DNA from: Dendrocalamus latiflorus
Taxonomy: Eukaryota; Streptophyta; Magnoliopsida; Poales; Poaceae
Direction of reading: 5' to 3'
NCBI GenBank assembly: GCA_017311315.1
Contig: CM029669.1
Span: 14,510,485 to 14,574,484, forward strand
DNA length: 64,000 bases
In this document: positions 49,527-61,989 of the stretch, in pieces
Layout of the letters: each line of letters opens with the position of its first letter
Position numbering within the stretch: position 1 is the first letter of the stretch
Notes under the pieces: model-generated
The model's input: the letters and a program-made list of their open reading frames with translations, nothing else
Told to the model about the DNA's origin: nothing
Databases searched by the model: none
Translations under genes and position numbers: made by a program

Positions 49527-50574
49527 AGCCACAAAGTGTTCCTTAGTCTTCTTCTTGGTATTAGCTCCTATTACAAGCTGAGAGAGTGTGTCTGGTTTCT
49601 TAATACAATAGTCTAAAGGAATAAGTCCACTCTTAGTATCTCAACTTATGTACCGAGTCTAATTATACTCTTAACTATGAAACCATTTACTTTACCCCTT
49701 CGACCATCGAAATCAGAGTAAATCACTCTCTTGCCCTAAACCACCCCAGTTTTAGATGACGTGTTGTCCGTGTCAATGGATTTTGACACAAAAGCTCTTT
49801 TTTTATGATATGGTAGCCACATATATAGGTAAAACAAAAAAAATTATGGGACCCACATGCCATCCTCCCATCCCTTTTCTTCTTTCTCCCCCTCTCTCCC
49901 CACTCTGTTTCTCTTCATCTCCCTCCATTCTGAGCAAGCCGTCGCTGAGGCCTTTTGCTTCTGCCTCTGTGGGGGCCCAAATGTCGCTATCGTTGAGCTC
50001 TCCTACCATGACCACCATCAGCCAGCCCGGAACAGCTCCTGTCATGGCCCATAGTGTTGGGCCAGAATAGGGTGATCCAGGCCCAATCGGCAGTAAAGAG
50101 CTCCACCAAGGAAGAAGAAGATAGCATGTGCACGAGCATCGCACCAATGAGCGGAGTCCATCTATGGTGGTAGCTTGGCTGGAGGAGCTTCAAGAAGGGC
50201 TGGCACCGGATAGCTTAGCTTTTCTTGAGAAGTTCGTGTATTATGCACAAACAGAAGCCAGTCTAAGTACCTATATAGGATCGTTTTGGTTGGGGAAGAA
50301 GAGGTCAAGGACACCAGTGGTGAAGATGTTATTGTGGTTGGGGAAGAAGAGACCAAGGTCACCGAGGTTTGAGATGACAGAGAAATGGAGAGACATGGAT
50401 GCGACGGATTTGCGCGAGGAGGCAGCCGGACGGGGAGGCGGTGTCAGATCTATGCGGGAGGTGGCGCTTGAGGAGGAGGCAACACTTGAGGTGACGGATG
50501 GGCGACACTTGAGGAGGAGGTGGCACTTGAGGAGGCACGCAAGTGAGGAGTAAGGGTGCAAACTCTAGTGTGGC
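49527..50574. other. Unannotated region with a GC-rich repetitive end
   Basis: Frames at 50128-50553 are low-complexity and have no recognisable domain. A degenerate tandem repeat around CACTTGAGGAGGAGGTGGC lies at about 50460-50540. The stretch could be the interior of a CACTA derivative whose subterminal repeats start at 50575. Confidence 0.35.
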
Positions 50575-50815
50575 TTCTAATAAAAGGAGCTATCATAGAC
50601 AGTTCTATTAAAAAACTGTATGTGATATGAATATCATAGATGATTCCAACCGTATATGATGTAATACATATCACAAATGGCTCTATTATAGAACCGTCTA
50701 TAATGTAGTACATATCATAGATGGTTATATTATGGAACCATCTGTGATGTGGTACATATCACAGACGGTTTGTGCCACTAAACTATCTGTGATTGTTTCT
50801 TCTATAGCTACAACA
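50575..50815. repeat. CACTA subterminal repeat block (left)
   Basis: At least seven degenerate copies of ATCACAGACGGTT or its complement are arranged as palindromic pairs. The block ends TTTCTTCTATAGCTAC, resembling a decayed form of the CACTA terminus seen at 62275-62291. It belongs to the same family as 60181-60343 and 61990-62291. Confidence 0.65.
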
Positions 50816-51009
50816 TATCCTTTTTTTGGCTAGCCACAGGAAATGCTAGCCATGCGCTCTAAAAATAAGCAAGCATATATAATCACAGATGGAATTATTT
50901 CTTAATTACTGAATCAATTACAATAGAATGATTTCTTAATTATATTGGAATAATTTCCAAATACGTGTTCGCCGCGTGGGATCATTCCATTAGGCTATTT
51001 TCTTTTTAA

Positions 51010-54000
51010 AAAAAGCCCTTCACGATGATCGACATGCATATAGCTAGCTTCCTCACTTGGTTCTTCCTCGAGCCTGATGCCATATCTAAAAGGAGGCAAC
51101 TTGTCAAATTTATTGTACTCTTTCTCATCCACGACATTCTCAAGTCTGACAATTCTTCTTTTTTCATGAAGAACTATGCGACACTTCTTATTTGTTGTGT
51201 CAATTACACAAAAAACTTAAACAACTTGCCACGCGAGTATGAATGGTTCACTTTGTATACTACATGTTCGAGGTCCATAGTAGTGACACTGTACTTATCG
51301 ACCTTTACACCTTGTGAGAGTTGGACCCAACGGCACCGAAATAGAGGAATCTTAAAAGTACGTAGTTAAGCTCCCAAATCTCCTCTACAAGCCCACGGTA
51401 AGAGCTTGGGCTAGCAGTACTGAACTACTCATGAATTATATCTATACGGACACCTGAGTTCTAGACTGTGCTTTGTCTATCCTGATATATTGTATAAAAT
51501 ATGTACTCATTTATGTTGTATCTTTGCCATATCACAATTGTAAATTTTTGCCCTTTTGCCAACCATTGCAGCATATCACTTGATGACCTCCCATTGAATT
51601 GCATTTTCAACTATTTATTGAACCAACGGTTGTGCTGTCTTATGATCCAAACCTCTGACCGACCTGGATTCTCCTGGCGTAGCATGTCCTTGTGCTCGTC
51701 AATATACGAAGATATTTTAGTCATGTGTTGCAAGACCATGAAATAGGCTTGAACGTATGTATCCAAATCGGGAGTTATTACTTTCTTTCTGATGGCTCCA
51801 ATACCCTCTAGCCTCCCCTTATGATGAGATAGAAGCATACCTATCGGTTCAACCTGAGCCATGTAATCGATGTAGAACTCAATGACTTCTTTGGTTGCAT
51901 AACCTTCGATAATGCTGCCCTCCAACTGAGATCGATTCTGTACATAGGAATTGAGAATTCCTATGTACCTCTTGAACGGGTACATATGATGTACAAACAC
52001 GGAGCTGCATATCTTTATCTCTTTCATAATGTAGACAATGAGATGGACTATGATATCAAAAAATGACAGAGAAAAATACATTAAGATAACATAAGTCATC
52101 ACCATCTTGGGCTGCAGAGCATCTAGTCCATCGGGATCGATGACCATCTGAGAAATTGTGTTAAAGAAATAGCACAACCTTATGATTGTCACTCGAACCT
52201 TATTTAGTAAAACACTTCTAATTGCAATAGGAAGCAATTATGTCATTAGCACATGATAGTCATGAGACTTCATAACAATTAATTTCAAATCTTCTATAAA
52301 AACAAGTTTCATCATACCGGCGGAATAACTGGAAAAAACTTTCACACCATGCAAGTACTGGAACAGATCAGTTCTCTAGCCTTAGATAGAGTGTAGCAAG
52401 TTGGGGAAGGTATGTCTGACCTTTATCGGTCTCTGTCGGTGCTAACTCGGTTCTAATATTCATAGCGACCAAGTCACGTCATACGTTGACATCATCCTTT
52501 ATTTTGTCATGAATATTTAGTAAGAGACCAATTACGTCATCATACACATTCTTCTCTATGTACATGACATCGATGCAATTACAAACTTCTAAGTACTCCC
52601 AATAAGGCAAGTCCTAAAATATTTATCTCTTCTTCCACATGTTCTTCTAACGGGTCCTCAACTTGCGTTCCTTTTCAAGCACAATACCGATATCCTTAAT
52701 TATACCATAGGCCTCTTTCCCGCTAAAAGGCCTTGGAGCTGAGTCATCCTCTTTTTTCCATCAAATTATTTCTTCATCTTGCAGTATGGGTGATACCTTG
52801 AAAGGAACCTATGGTAACACATGTATATAGTTTTGCATGATTTGTTCAACCATACACTCTCGGTATAATCTAAGTAGTGCGGATAGATTTTGGTTCCTTT
52901 TGTACACAACCTTGATAAGTTACCAAGGACAGAAAAATCATTAATGATGCAGAACAATATGGCATGCAGAGTGAAGTTCTTTTGTTTGTCCGCATCCCAT
53001 ACCTTCCACAGTGTCACAAGATCTTCCTGCAATCGTGCTAGGTACACATCAATATCATTCCCAAGTTGCTTTGGTACTTGGATAAATAGTGACATCAAAA
53101 TGTATTTCCACTTCATGCACAGCTAAGGAGGAATGTTGTACATGTATATATTCATAGGCCAGGTGCTATGTTAGCTGCTCATATTACTGAAATGATTCAT
53201 TTCATCTGTACTCAACCCAAACCTTATATTCCTCAGTTCTGCACCGAAGTCTACAAATATTCTATTGATGTTTCTCCACTAGGCAGAATCAACAACGTGT
53301 GTTATCTTTCTTACGCTCCTTTGAGTGCCAATGCGGTAATCTTGCATCCTTTATGTTCGTAAATAAACAGTTCAAACAGAGAATTACAGGCACATACCAT
53401 AATACCTTAGCGGGAGTCTTTGCTTCACCTCGATGCCCTCGTCGTCATCGGAATAATTCTTATACTTGTATCAGGATGTTTTGCACACCGGACAAACATG
53501 TAGGTTCGCATACTCTTTACGGAAGAGGATACAATTGTTCGGACATGCATGTATTCTTTCTACTTCTAGTTCCAATGGACAAAGAATCTTCTTGGCTTAG
53601 TAGGTGGTTCTAGGCAACACATTTCTCTCTGTAAGGATATCCACTAGGAGACGTAACAATGATGTTAAACTCTTGTCAAATCAACCATTGCTTGCATTTA
53701 ATTTCAGCAGTTCAAGAATGGATGACAACCTTGTATATTGCGGCTTGCAGCCTATGAACAAAAGTTTCTCCGAGTCCTCCATCAAGCCCTCGAATTTGCC
53801 AAACACTCTCACTATAGTTCCCTTTTGCATCATGTAGCATCTGAACTAGATTGTCATCGTGCAACCTATCCACATTGAAAGTACAATCCACATATGGCAA
53901 ATCATTGTATTTCTTGATGATGTTATAACTACCTTCTTACTTTTCTCTTCACCGTGACTGATCTAACATATATACCACTTTTTGAAACCTCTTCAAATTA

Positions 54001-54184
54001 AGTGAGCTTCAATCTACACTAAGTTGGTAAACATCTTCAGATTATCGCAATCAAAGCATTAATAGTACATATATTTCATCCTCTTCTTCAACATATCCTA
54101 CTCCGCCACTCTTCTAAAAGAAAATATGCCATCAATGTAGTCTTCACTCATATGATTCTCAACGTACATCTAGGTTTGGTCCAT
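51010..54184 (-). pseudogene. CACTA TNP2-type transposase, minus strand, decayed
   Basis: The start is ATG at 54184 (MDQT, then a stop, then MYVENHMSEDYIDGIFSF), the usual TNP2 N-terminus with its plant transposase-associated region and SHGEE (about 53950). Further pieces are DDNLVQMLHDAKGNY and QIRGLDGGLGETF (about 53760-53860), the catalytic Transposase_21 region (WRNINRIFVDFGAE, LSTDEMNHFSNMSS; about 53160-53300), PKQLGNDIDVYLA (about 53040-53080), and an open block at 51611-52237 with the DUF4218-like YPFKRYIGILNSYVQNRSQ. A DUF4216-like tail reaches about 51010. Many stops and gaps are present. It is homologous to 56908-59935 in the opposite orientation, at roughly 75% identity over about 200 bp compared by eye. 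Confidence 0.85.
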
Positions 54185-54479
54185 CTACGCTACGCATGTA
54201 ACAAAATTAGTGTCAAATTAAATTAATGCTCCTATAGCTAGCTAGCCTAAAACTTATACATAATTATCATTTACCTTATATTATGCATGTAAAGTAGCTA
54301 GCTACACACTATTCATGAAGCAATATATATAAATACTATTCAGTAGCTACGCATAGAATAAGTGTGCTACTCCCTTCCATCGACCTGATCCCATCAGATC
54401 ATCATACAAACATGCATGTCAATAGCAAATAACTCATATGAAAAGTTACTACCGTGTGTGAGTAAAGTTACTGTCAATG
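54185..54479. other. AT-rich spacer upstream of the minus-strand transposase
   Basis: This is expected to hold the promoter of the minus-strand transposase, but no clear TATA box with a supported start was found. Confidence 0.35.
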
Positions 54480-55330
54480 TGCATGCATTGAGAGGTCATG
54501 CCATCATCCACCAGCATGTGGCCATGCCAGCCACCATGTCGCCGCCACCTGCATGGTTGAGCCGTCATCGCCTTCGAGATGGGCCACCGTTGGCCCCGCA
54601 TGGCCAGGCCACCTCGAAAGAGTGCCATCGCCAGCTTCGCACGGCTGGTATCACGATTGAGCACCTGCTTGTGCTGTTGAGTCGCCGTATGGTCAGCCGC
54701 CTGTATGCGCTGTCGAGCCGCTGTGCCCTCGCGTCGCCCGCATGAGGCGTCATGTGCCTCATGCTGCCTGCATGCGCTACCGAGCCACCGCCTGGCCAAC
54801 TGCTCGTATGTGCCACTGAGCTGTCGTGTGCCTCTCGCCACTCGCATGTGCTGCGTGAGTTGCCATCACCGCCACTCAGCCCCTGGCCTCTATGCGTAAG
54901 TCACCGTCACCGCTGCATGGCTGGCCTCCATGCACACAAGCCGCCACCATACTATGCATCACCGCCACTCGGCCCCCGTGCCGCCGCTGCGTGAGTCACC
55001 GTTGTCGCAAGGCCAGCCTCCACGCACATGGCCGCTACCACCCATGTGCTCGGCCTTACTTGGCCACCAGCTCCCAGTCACTTGCCGCCTCGGCCACCGA
55101 CCCACATCCACTTGTGCGTGCCTTGGCCGTTGGCCCCGGTAGCCCGCAGCGCCGAATGCCTGGCCACTGGCATCCCCCACGCGCTGCCACTACCATGAAT
55201 AGGGGTAGGGGACCCTACCCCTCCTTCCTTTTTGATCCGGCCGAAATGAGCTATGGATGGTGGGCCAAAAAAGAAAAAACTGGGCCAAGGGAGAGCCTGG
55301 TGGGGTGGGGGGCGACCAAGTATTTGCAAA
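54480..55330. repeat. GC-rich degenerate minisatellite tract
   Basis: Imperfect repeats of TGCGTGAGTCACCGTCACCGC followed by GGCCTCCATGCACA-type text recur at intervals of about 60-110 bp. Open frames on both strands are composition artefacts. Similar GC-rich leader tracts are known downstream of the promoter in En/Spm-type elements. A perfect 10-bp-arm hairpin lies at 55201-55222. Confidence 0.5.
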
Positions 55331-55715
55331 AAAAAGCCCTAAAAGATCAGAAAATTATTCAAAAAATTTCTCAAAATTGAAAATTAGCGAATAAGCCCTC
55401 GGAAATTGCGGAATTATATGAAAATTCATATTCCAACACAAAAAGGCCTCGGGCATTCAAATTTTTGATAATTTTTAATATTTGAAGCATGTTTAGCACT
55501 GTTATTATTACTTTATATATTTTCTCTATTTATTTACTATTTGGATTAATCTTAATTATTTATATCACCTTTAATCACTGAAATTAACAATAAAATTTAT
55601 AGAAAATGCATACAAATTTCTAGAACCTCACGAGAACCTTTCTGTACTATTATCCAATTTATTTCATGCATGTTTACCTACAGTAAATTTATATATTCCT
55701 TTCATGCACATGTAG
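55331..55715. other. AT-rich spacer before the gag gene
   Basis: No open frame or recognised motif. It could be the end of an LTR or leader belonging to the following gag gene, but no second copy is present to prove it. Confidence 0.35.
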
Positions 55716-56748
55716 ATGACAAACATTATAAACCGGGAGTTTGAGAAGCTGGCCCAACATGGTCAAAATTACTTGACTTGGCCAAGAAGCTTTGCGCTGC
55801 CATTGGGATTGGTGCATCGGAAGATGCCAAACCCACCCCTGAGAAAAGTGATCAGACACTTCACTTCCTTGGGCACCACTTCTGCCTCACTCTCAAGAAT
55901 GAATACATGGCATAGAAGAGCACGTTAGCCTTATGGACCATGCTCAAGAAGCGGTTCGAGAAGCTAAAGTACAGCATTCTTTCCTAGGCAGAGCAAGAAT
56001 GGATCCGGTTGAGATTTGTTGACTTCAAGATGGTCAAAGAGTACAATTCTGCTCTGCATAGAATATGTATCAATCTTCAACTCTGTGATAAGCAGGTCAT
56101 AGATGAGCAGAAAATTGAGAAGACCCTCTCCACCTTCTACCCAATGCAGTGCAATTTGCGTGCAACTATTGTCAAGATGGCTACAAGGAGTATGCTAAAT
56201 TAATTGATATTATGCAGGTTACAGAGGCTTAGAATGAAGTTCTCCACATGAACTTTGTCGCACAGTCACCTGGGAGCTCCGCTGGCCGTGAGGCCAACGT
56301 TGAGAGCTATAAGGTACAAAAGCCTATAATGAAGAAAAGGGGAAGGAAGGGCAAAGCCACAGCCTAGAAAAGTAGGTCAAATGCTCCACAGGAGATAAGG
56401 CCAGCAAACCAAAGCAGGACGACAAACCCTATGGTCTATAAGACCAAACCTGCTATAAGTATGGCAAGTGTGGCACTGGTCGTGGATCTGTAAAGAGCAG
56501 CAATACGTCATCGATGCCTTCCAAGCCAAAAAGAAGAAGGGTGGTAGAGGGCAGCATAAAATCCACTTTGCTTTCGTTGAGGGCGAGAATTTTGAGCAAC
56601 TGCCTACACCAATGGAGGTTGAATCTACTCCTGTAGTAGCACCCCCACTTGACATTGCAGCTCCTGCCACCATGATTTTCCAGGAAGAGCATCTCACCTT
56701 TGAGAAGATAGTAGCTAAAGTTTCTGGTTTTGTAGCAGATTCAGTCTA
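55716..56748 (+). pseudogene. Copia-type (UBN2) gag gene fragment
   Basis: It starts MTNIINREFEKLAQHGQNYL, the usual opening of plant UBN2-type gag proteins. It continues in shifted frames with DFKMVKEYNSALHRICINLQ and EKTLSTFYPMQCNLRATI (about 56021-56170), a damaged knuckle region (CYKYGKCG, about 56450) and a C-terminal piece ending at 56746-56748. No pol, LTR or primer site is seen, so it resembles gag-only (TR-GAG-like) elements or a captured fragment. It lies directly upstream of, and parallel to, the plus-strand CACTA transposase. Confidence 0.7.
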
Positions 56749-56907
56749 ATGCAAAAAAATGCATTTAGACTTTAATTGTCATTCATTTTATGTGTGGAAG
56801 GAATAAGTTGGATTTTGCTCAAACAATTTATTTTCTCATGATGGTTGGATGATATTAGTTAATTTATTCATTTATTCAGTTAATAATGGCATGGTATGTT
56901 CTAATAT

Positions 56908-59900
56908 TTGAAAAAAGGGTATGCACATTGGATCAGTCATGGTGAAGAGCAGATTACACAGGAAAATAGTAATAATGACAACGCTGACGAAATCAATGAT
57001 ATGCTGCTGGATGATATTGATTGTTGTTCCGATTCGGATAGGTTGCATGATGACAATCTGGATCAGATGCTTCACGATGCAGAAGGGAACTATGATGAGA
57101 GAGAGAGAGTATGTTAAATTCTAGGACTTGATGGAGGACTTAGAGAAATATTTATTCATGAGCTGCAAGTCGAAGTACATGAGGTTGTCAACTATACTTG
57201 AACTGCTAAAATTGAAGGCAAGCAATGGTTGGTCTGATAAAAGTTTCATGATGCTGTTAGGTCTTTTAGCGGATATGCTTCTAAAGGGAAATAAGTTGCC
57301 CAAAACCATCTACAAAGCTAAAAAAGTTTTTTGTCCATTGGGAATGAAAGTAGAAAGAATGCATACATGTCTGAACGATTGTATCCTCTACCATAAAGAG
57401 TATGAAAATATACATGTATGTCCGGTGTGCAACGCATTCCAATACAAGCATAAGAATCAATCAGATGACGGTGAGGGAATAAAGATGAAGAAAGGACCTC
57501 TTTGCTAAGGTGGTATGATTCTTGCTAAGGTGGCATGGTATCTTCCTGTAATTCCCCATTTAAAGCAATTTTTTGTGAATCCAAAGGAGGCAAAACTATT
57601 GCGTTGGCACTCGAAGGAGCGTAAAAAGGATAGAATGCTAAGATACATTGCTAATTCTGCTCAGTGGAGAAATATCGATAGGAGGTTTGCAAACTTTGGT
57701 GCAGAACCAAGGAATATAAAATTTGAATTGAGTACAGATGGAATGAATCTTTTCGGTAACATGAGCAGTTGACATAGCACTTGGCCCGTGACTCTCTACA
57801 TCTAAAACCTTCCTCCTTAGGTGTGTATGAAGTGAAAGTATATTTTGCTGTCGATACTTATCCAATGGCCGAAGCAACCCAGGAATGGTATTGATGTGTA
57901 CTTAGCATTATTGGTGGAATATCTAAAAATACTGTGGATCGAAGGGGTACAGGTATGGGATGCGTATAAACAAGAGAACTTCACTTTACACTCCTTGTTG
58001 TTCTGCACCATAAATGATTATGCTGCCCTTGCTAACCTATTGGGTAAGAGTACAAAAGGGGCCAAAGCTAGTACTAACTGCTTAGATGATACCGAGAGTG
58101 TGTAGCTAATGCACTCGCATAAAACCGTGTATATGTTCATAGGTTCCTTCGGATGGCTCACCCATATCGTAGGATGAAAAAACAAATCGATGGAGAGAAG
58201 GAGGATACTTTAGCTCTAAGGCATTTAAGCAAAAAAAAGGTTTATGATATAGTTAAGGATTTAGATGTTGTGCTCAGAAAGGGACGTAAATCAACGACCC
58301 GTGAGAAGAACGTCTGGAAGAAGAGATCAATATTTTGGGGCTTACGTTATTGGGAGCACCTAGAAGTTCACCACTATATCAATTTCATGTACGTAGAGAA
58401 GAATGCATGTGAAAGCTTAATTGGTCTCTTACTGAACATTCATGACAAAACAAAGAATGGTGTCAACGCACGGCTTGACATGGTTGATATGGACATCAGG
58501 CCTGAGTTAGCACTGACAAAACCTGATAAAGGACAAACTTACCTTCTCCCTACTTATTACACTCTCTGTCCAAGGCCAAGAGACCTGAATTGTGCCAGTG
58601 CTTGCATGGTGTTAAAGTTATATCTGGTTACTCCACCACATGAAGAAACTTATTTTGATGTAAGATTTGAAGTTAATTGGCATGAAGTCTCATGATTGTC
58701 ATGTGCTGATGACACAGATACTCCCTATTGCAATTAGAAGTATTTTACCTATCAAGGTCTAAGAGACAATCATGAGACTGTGTATTTCTTTTAACACAAT
58801 TGCTCAGAAGGTCATCGATCCCGAATGACTAGATGCTCTGCAGGATGAGGTGGTGACGATTCTATGTCATCTTGGGATGTATTTTCTCCATCGTTTTGTG
58901 ATATCATTGTCCATCTTATTGTTCACATTGTGTAGAAGATAAAAATATATGGACCCGGGTTCCTATGTAGCACATACCCGTTCGAGAGGTTTATAAGAAT
59001 TCTCAAGTCCTATGTACAGAATCGATCTTGGCCAGAGGGTAGCATCATCGAAGGATATGCAATCGAAGAGGTCATTGAGTTCTATGTCAATTACATGGCT
59101 CAGTTCGAACCGATAGGTGTGCCTCGATCTCGCCGTGAGGGAAGGCTCAAGGGTATTGGGCCATCAGAAGGAAAGCAATCACTCCAGATATGGATCCGTA
59201 TACTCAAGCTCATTTCACTGTCTTGCAACATATGACTGGAATGTCCCTGTATATCGACGAACACAAGGATGTGCTTTGGCAACAGAATTCAGAGTGGCCA
59301 GATGTTTGGATTACGAGACAACATAACAGTTGGTTCAACCAATAGTTGAATGAGCGACTCTCTAGGAGCTCGTTAAGTGATATGCTAACATGGTTAGCAA
59401 AAGAGCCAATATTTACATTTATGACATAGCAAGGATATGACATAAATGGGTACACATTCTATTCTATATGTAAGCTTAGGATGTAAAGAGCACTAACTAG
59501 AATAGTGATGTCTGCATAGATGCGTTTAGCACCGATGGGTTGAGGAACTCCTACTATGGGTTCACAGAGGAGATTTGGGAGCTCAACTACGTGCTTTTCA
59601 AAATCTCCTTGTGTCTATATTATTGGGTTCATCTCCCATAGATGAAGGTCGATAAGTACGGTGTCACTACCGTAAACCTCAAACGTGAAAGATACAAAGA
59701 CAAACCAATCATACGTGCTAACTAAGTTCTTCAAGTTTTTTATGTAATCGATCAGGCAAATAAGAAATGCCACGTAGTTCTTCATGGAAAAAAGATAATT
59801 GTCTGAGTTGAGAATATAGTGGACGAGGAAGAATACCATCAATTTGACGAGTTGCCTTCTTTTGAAAACAACAAGGGTCAAGGAAGAACAACATGACAAA

Positions 59901-59935
59901 ACTAGCTACATATGCATCAATCATCATGAAGAACT
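56908..59935 (+). pseudogene. CACTA TNP2-type transposase, plus strand, decayed
   Basis: Coding starts with YAHWISHGEEQ (about 56920-56950); the N-terminal part present in the minus copy is missing, replaced by the gag region. It has HDDNLDQMLHDAEGNYDE, an open block 57128-57505, the Transposase_21 core (LLRWHSKERKKDRMLRYIAN, WRNIDRRFANFGAEPRNIKF, LSTDGMNLFGNMSS; 57590-57769), PRNGIDVYLA and TLHSLLFCTINDYAALANL (about 57860-58040), an open block 58153-58692, a DUF4218-like YPFERFIRILKSYVQNRSW (about 58975-59035) and a DUF4216-like VDEEEYHQFDELPSF (about 59818-59865). Stops and frameshifts separate the blocks. Confidence 0.87.
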
Positions 59936-59993
59936 AATTTTTAAAGTAAATAAGCAAGTGGAATGATGAATGAAATGTTTATGTGTAATATAT

Positions 59994-60162
59994 CATGTAT
60001 TTGCATTTATATATGTATATGAGAATGTGTGATATATATGTGAATTTGCATTTATGTATATAAGAATGTGTGATATATATGTGAATTTGCATTTATGTAT
60101 ATGAGAATATGTGATATATGTGTGAATTTATATTTATGTATATGACAATGCGTGATATATAT
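59994..60162 (+). repeat. 41-bp tandem repeat, four copies
   Basis: Four degenerate units contain GTGAATTTGCATTTATGTAT followed by ATGAGAATGTGTGATATAT. The array lies between the transposase end and the subterminal repeats. Confidence 0.9.
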
Positions 60163-60180
60163 GTCAGTTTGAGTAGGGAA

Positions 60181-60343
60181 CATCACAGATGGTTTTAAAG
60201 TAAACCATCTGTGATATGTGTTATCACAGACGGTTCTCTAATAAAACCGTCTGTGATGTTTTCTTATTACAGATGAATTTTTTTAGAACCATCTGTGATA
60301 ATTAATATCACAGACGGTTCTTAAATAGAACCATTTGTGATTA
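60181..60343. repeat. CACTA subterminal repeat block (middle)
   Basis: Four palindromic units, each ATCACAGACGG, a short A/T-rich loop, then CCGTCTGTGAT or close variants. Such repeats near the ends of CACTA elements bind the TNPA-type protein in known members. No terminal CACT motif is seen at either edge. Confidence 0.8.
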
Positions 60344-60345
60344 TT

Positions 60346-61985
60346 TCCCTATATATATATTGCGCTCTAGGGTTTATCCCCATTGTACTAACGCTACACC
60401 CCAGCTCCCACTTAACGCCGCCGCCTCCCCCGAGCCTGTCGTTGTCTTCCCCGACTCTGGTGGACCTCCTCCCCCACGCTTGGCACCCTCCTTGTCTCCC
60501 GAGCACGCCGCCTCCCTTGAGCCCGACGCTGCCTCCCCCAAGCCCGGCTGCCCTCCTCCCCCACGCCTGGTGCCCTCCTCCCCTGAGCACAGTGAGCTTT
60601 ACTTTATGTTCTTGATTTCTATTGTGCATTAGTTGGTCGTGCTAGTTTATATCTGTTTGTCTTTGAAATTGGTAAGAAATTCTAGCACTGGGAGGACTCT
60701 TGCATGGTAAAATGTGGGCTTTGTGATTACTCGATGAGGAAAACTAGTCATATGTGAGATTTAGGTGACAATCTAGAAGTATTATGCTAATTTGAGTTGT
60801 CAATTGCTAATTTTCTATATCAGCTCAGTGTTCTTTATTTCTGTTTTGTACTGAATATTAGTAGATTCGATTATCTCTGCTGTAGCATATACTCGTTACT
60901 TGTTTTGCTACTGTGGTAGCTCTGTTGGTGATATTGCAGTAGCAGTTTTTCGGTTCCTATTTGTGCTTATAGAAAGCAAATATTTTGTCACTCTTTCGAG
61001 GTAATATTCAGATTGGTAAGCTAGCAGAATATAGAGGAACTATCATTTGATTGTTGATCTATTGACTACAGTTGAGAATGCCAAATTTTATAACTTGTGT
61101 AACTCCTCATCTGAGAGCAAGGTCACAAATATGAATATGTGCACTATGCAGATCACAAATGCTCATGTTTTAGTTCAGTTCAGATTACTGCCCTAGTTCT
61201 AGTTAAATGACTTGAATTTATTATCCTTGTTGAGAGATAATTGCTTATAATTCATGTCATTTTCATATCTTAGGAATGCAAAACTCTATATTTACTTACC
61301 GCCAGTCAGCTCAATTCTGCTTACATATTAATTAATTGTTGTTTTAAAATGCTCAAGAATTGGCCCTACATAGTCTTGATTTAGCATTAAATTATGTTTC
61401 GTCACTTTTATTATCTTTTGAAAATGTCATCTGCTCATTCTGCATCATCATCATCATCAGATGCGTGTGCCACCAGCAGTCGCTGGACAACACATATGGA
61501 TCTGTGTTTGCCACAACATGCAACTACTCCTCGATTCCGCGAAGACCAATGATCCTTAGATTTGTTAATCTTGCAATAATTATTATATATTATCAATTTA
61601 TATATGCATGCACAACATGATATTCCTACCGACAGGTTGCATTCATCACTATAACTTTGTTGGAACAGGCCGACCTCAAATAAATTCGAGAACAGTGTGC
61701 ATAATTCTTGATGTCTAAAGTCGTAAAAGAATATGGAGAGTTCCACAATATAGAATAAATTTGATTAGGATAAGAGTGAGCTAATTAATTGTACATGTGT
61801 GTATTTGTTCATGGATGGATAATTTATTTTATTTCAGTTAATTAATTTATGAAATGGATGTTCTTGTTTCTGAAATGAATGAATGTGAATTGGATGTATA
61901 CTGTGTTGATTTGCTTGTTTCAGAGGGCATGACTAGCATTTCCTGAGGCTATCTAACAAACAGAAATAGATTTTGGAATAGAAAG
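60346..61985 (+). other. Promoter-like segment with possible exon-intron structure, enclosed by CACTA repeats
   Basis: A TATA-like CCCTATATATATATTGCGC (60346-60364) is followed by CTAGGGTTT and a proline-rich open stretch (about 60360-60595), then a plausible GTGAGC donor at about 60593. A plausible acceptor (CATCAG, about 61461) after an (ATC)n run precedes a short frame ending near 61560. None of it matches a known protein family. It could be the first exon and leader of a CACTA-encoded gene or a captured host promoter. Confidence 0.35.
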
Positions 61986-61989
61986 AATA

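Noticed and set aside
50128..50553. A 141-codon plus-strand frame before the left CACTA repeat block
   Set aside because: Low complexity at its end, no recognised domain, and an overlapping frame on the other strand; not supported as a gene.
54416..55380. Long frames on both strands of the GC-rich CACTA spacer
   Set aside because: They come from a degenerate GC-rich repeat, with low-complexity Ala/His/Pro/Arg products.
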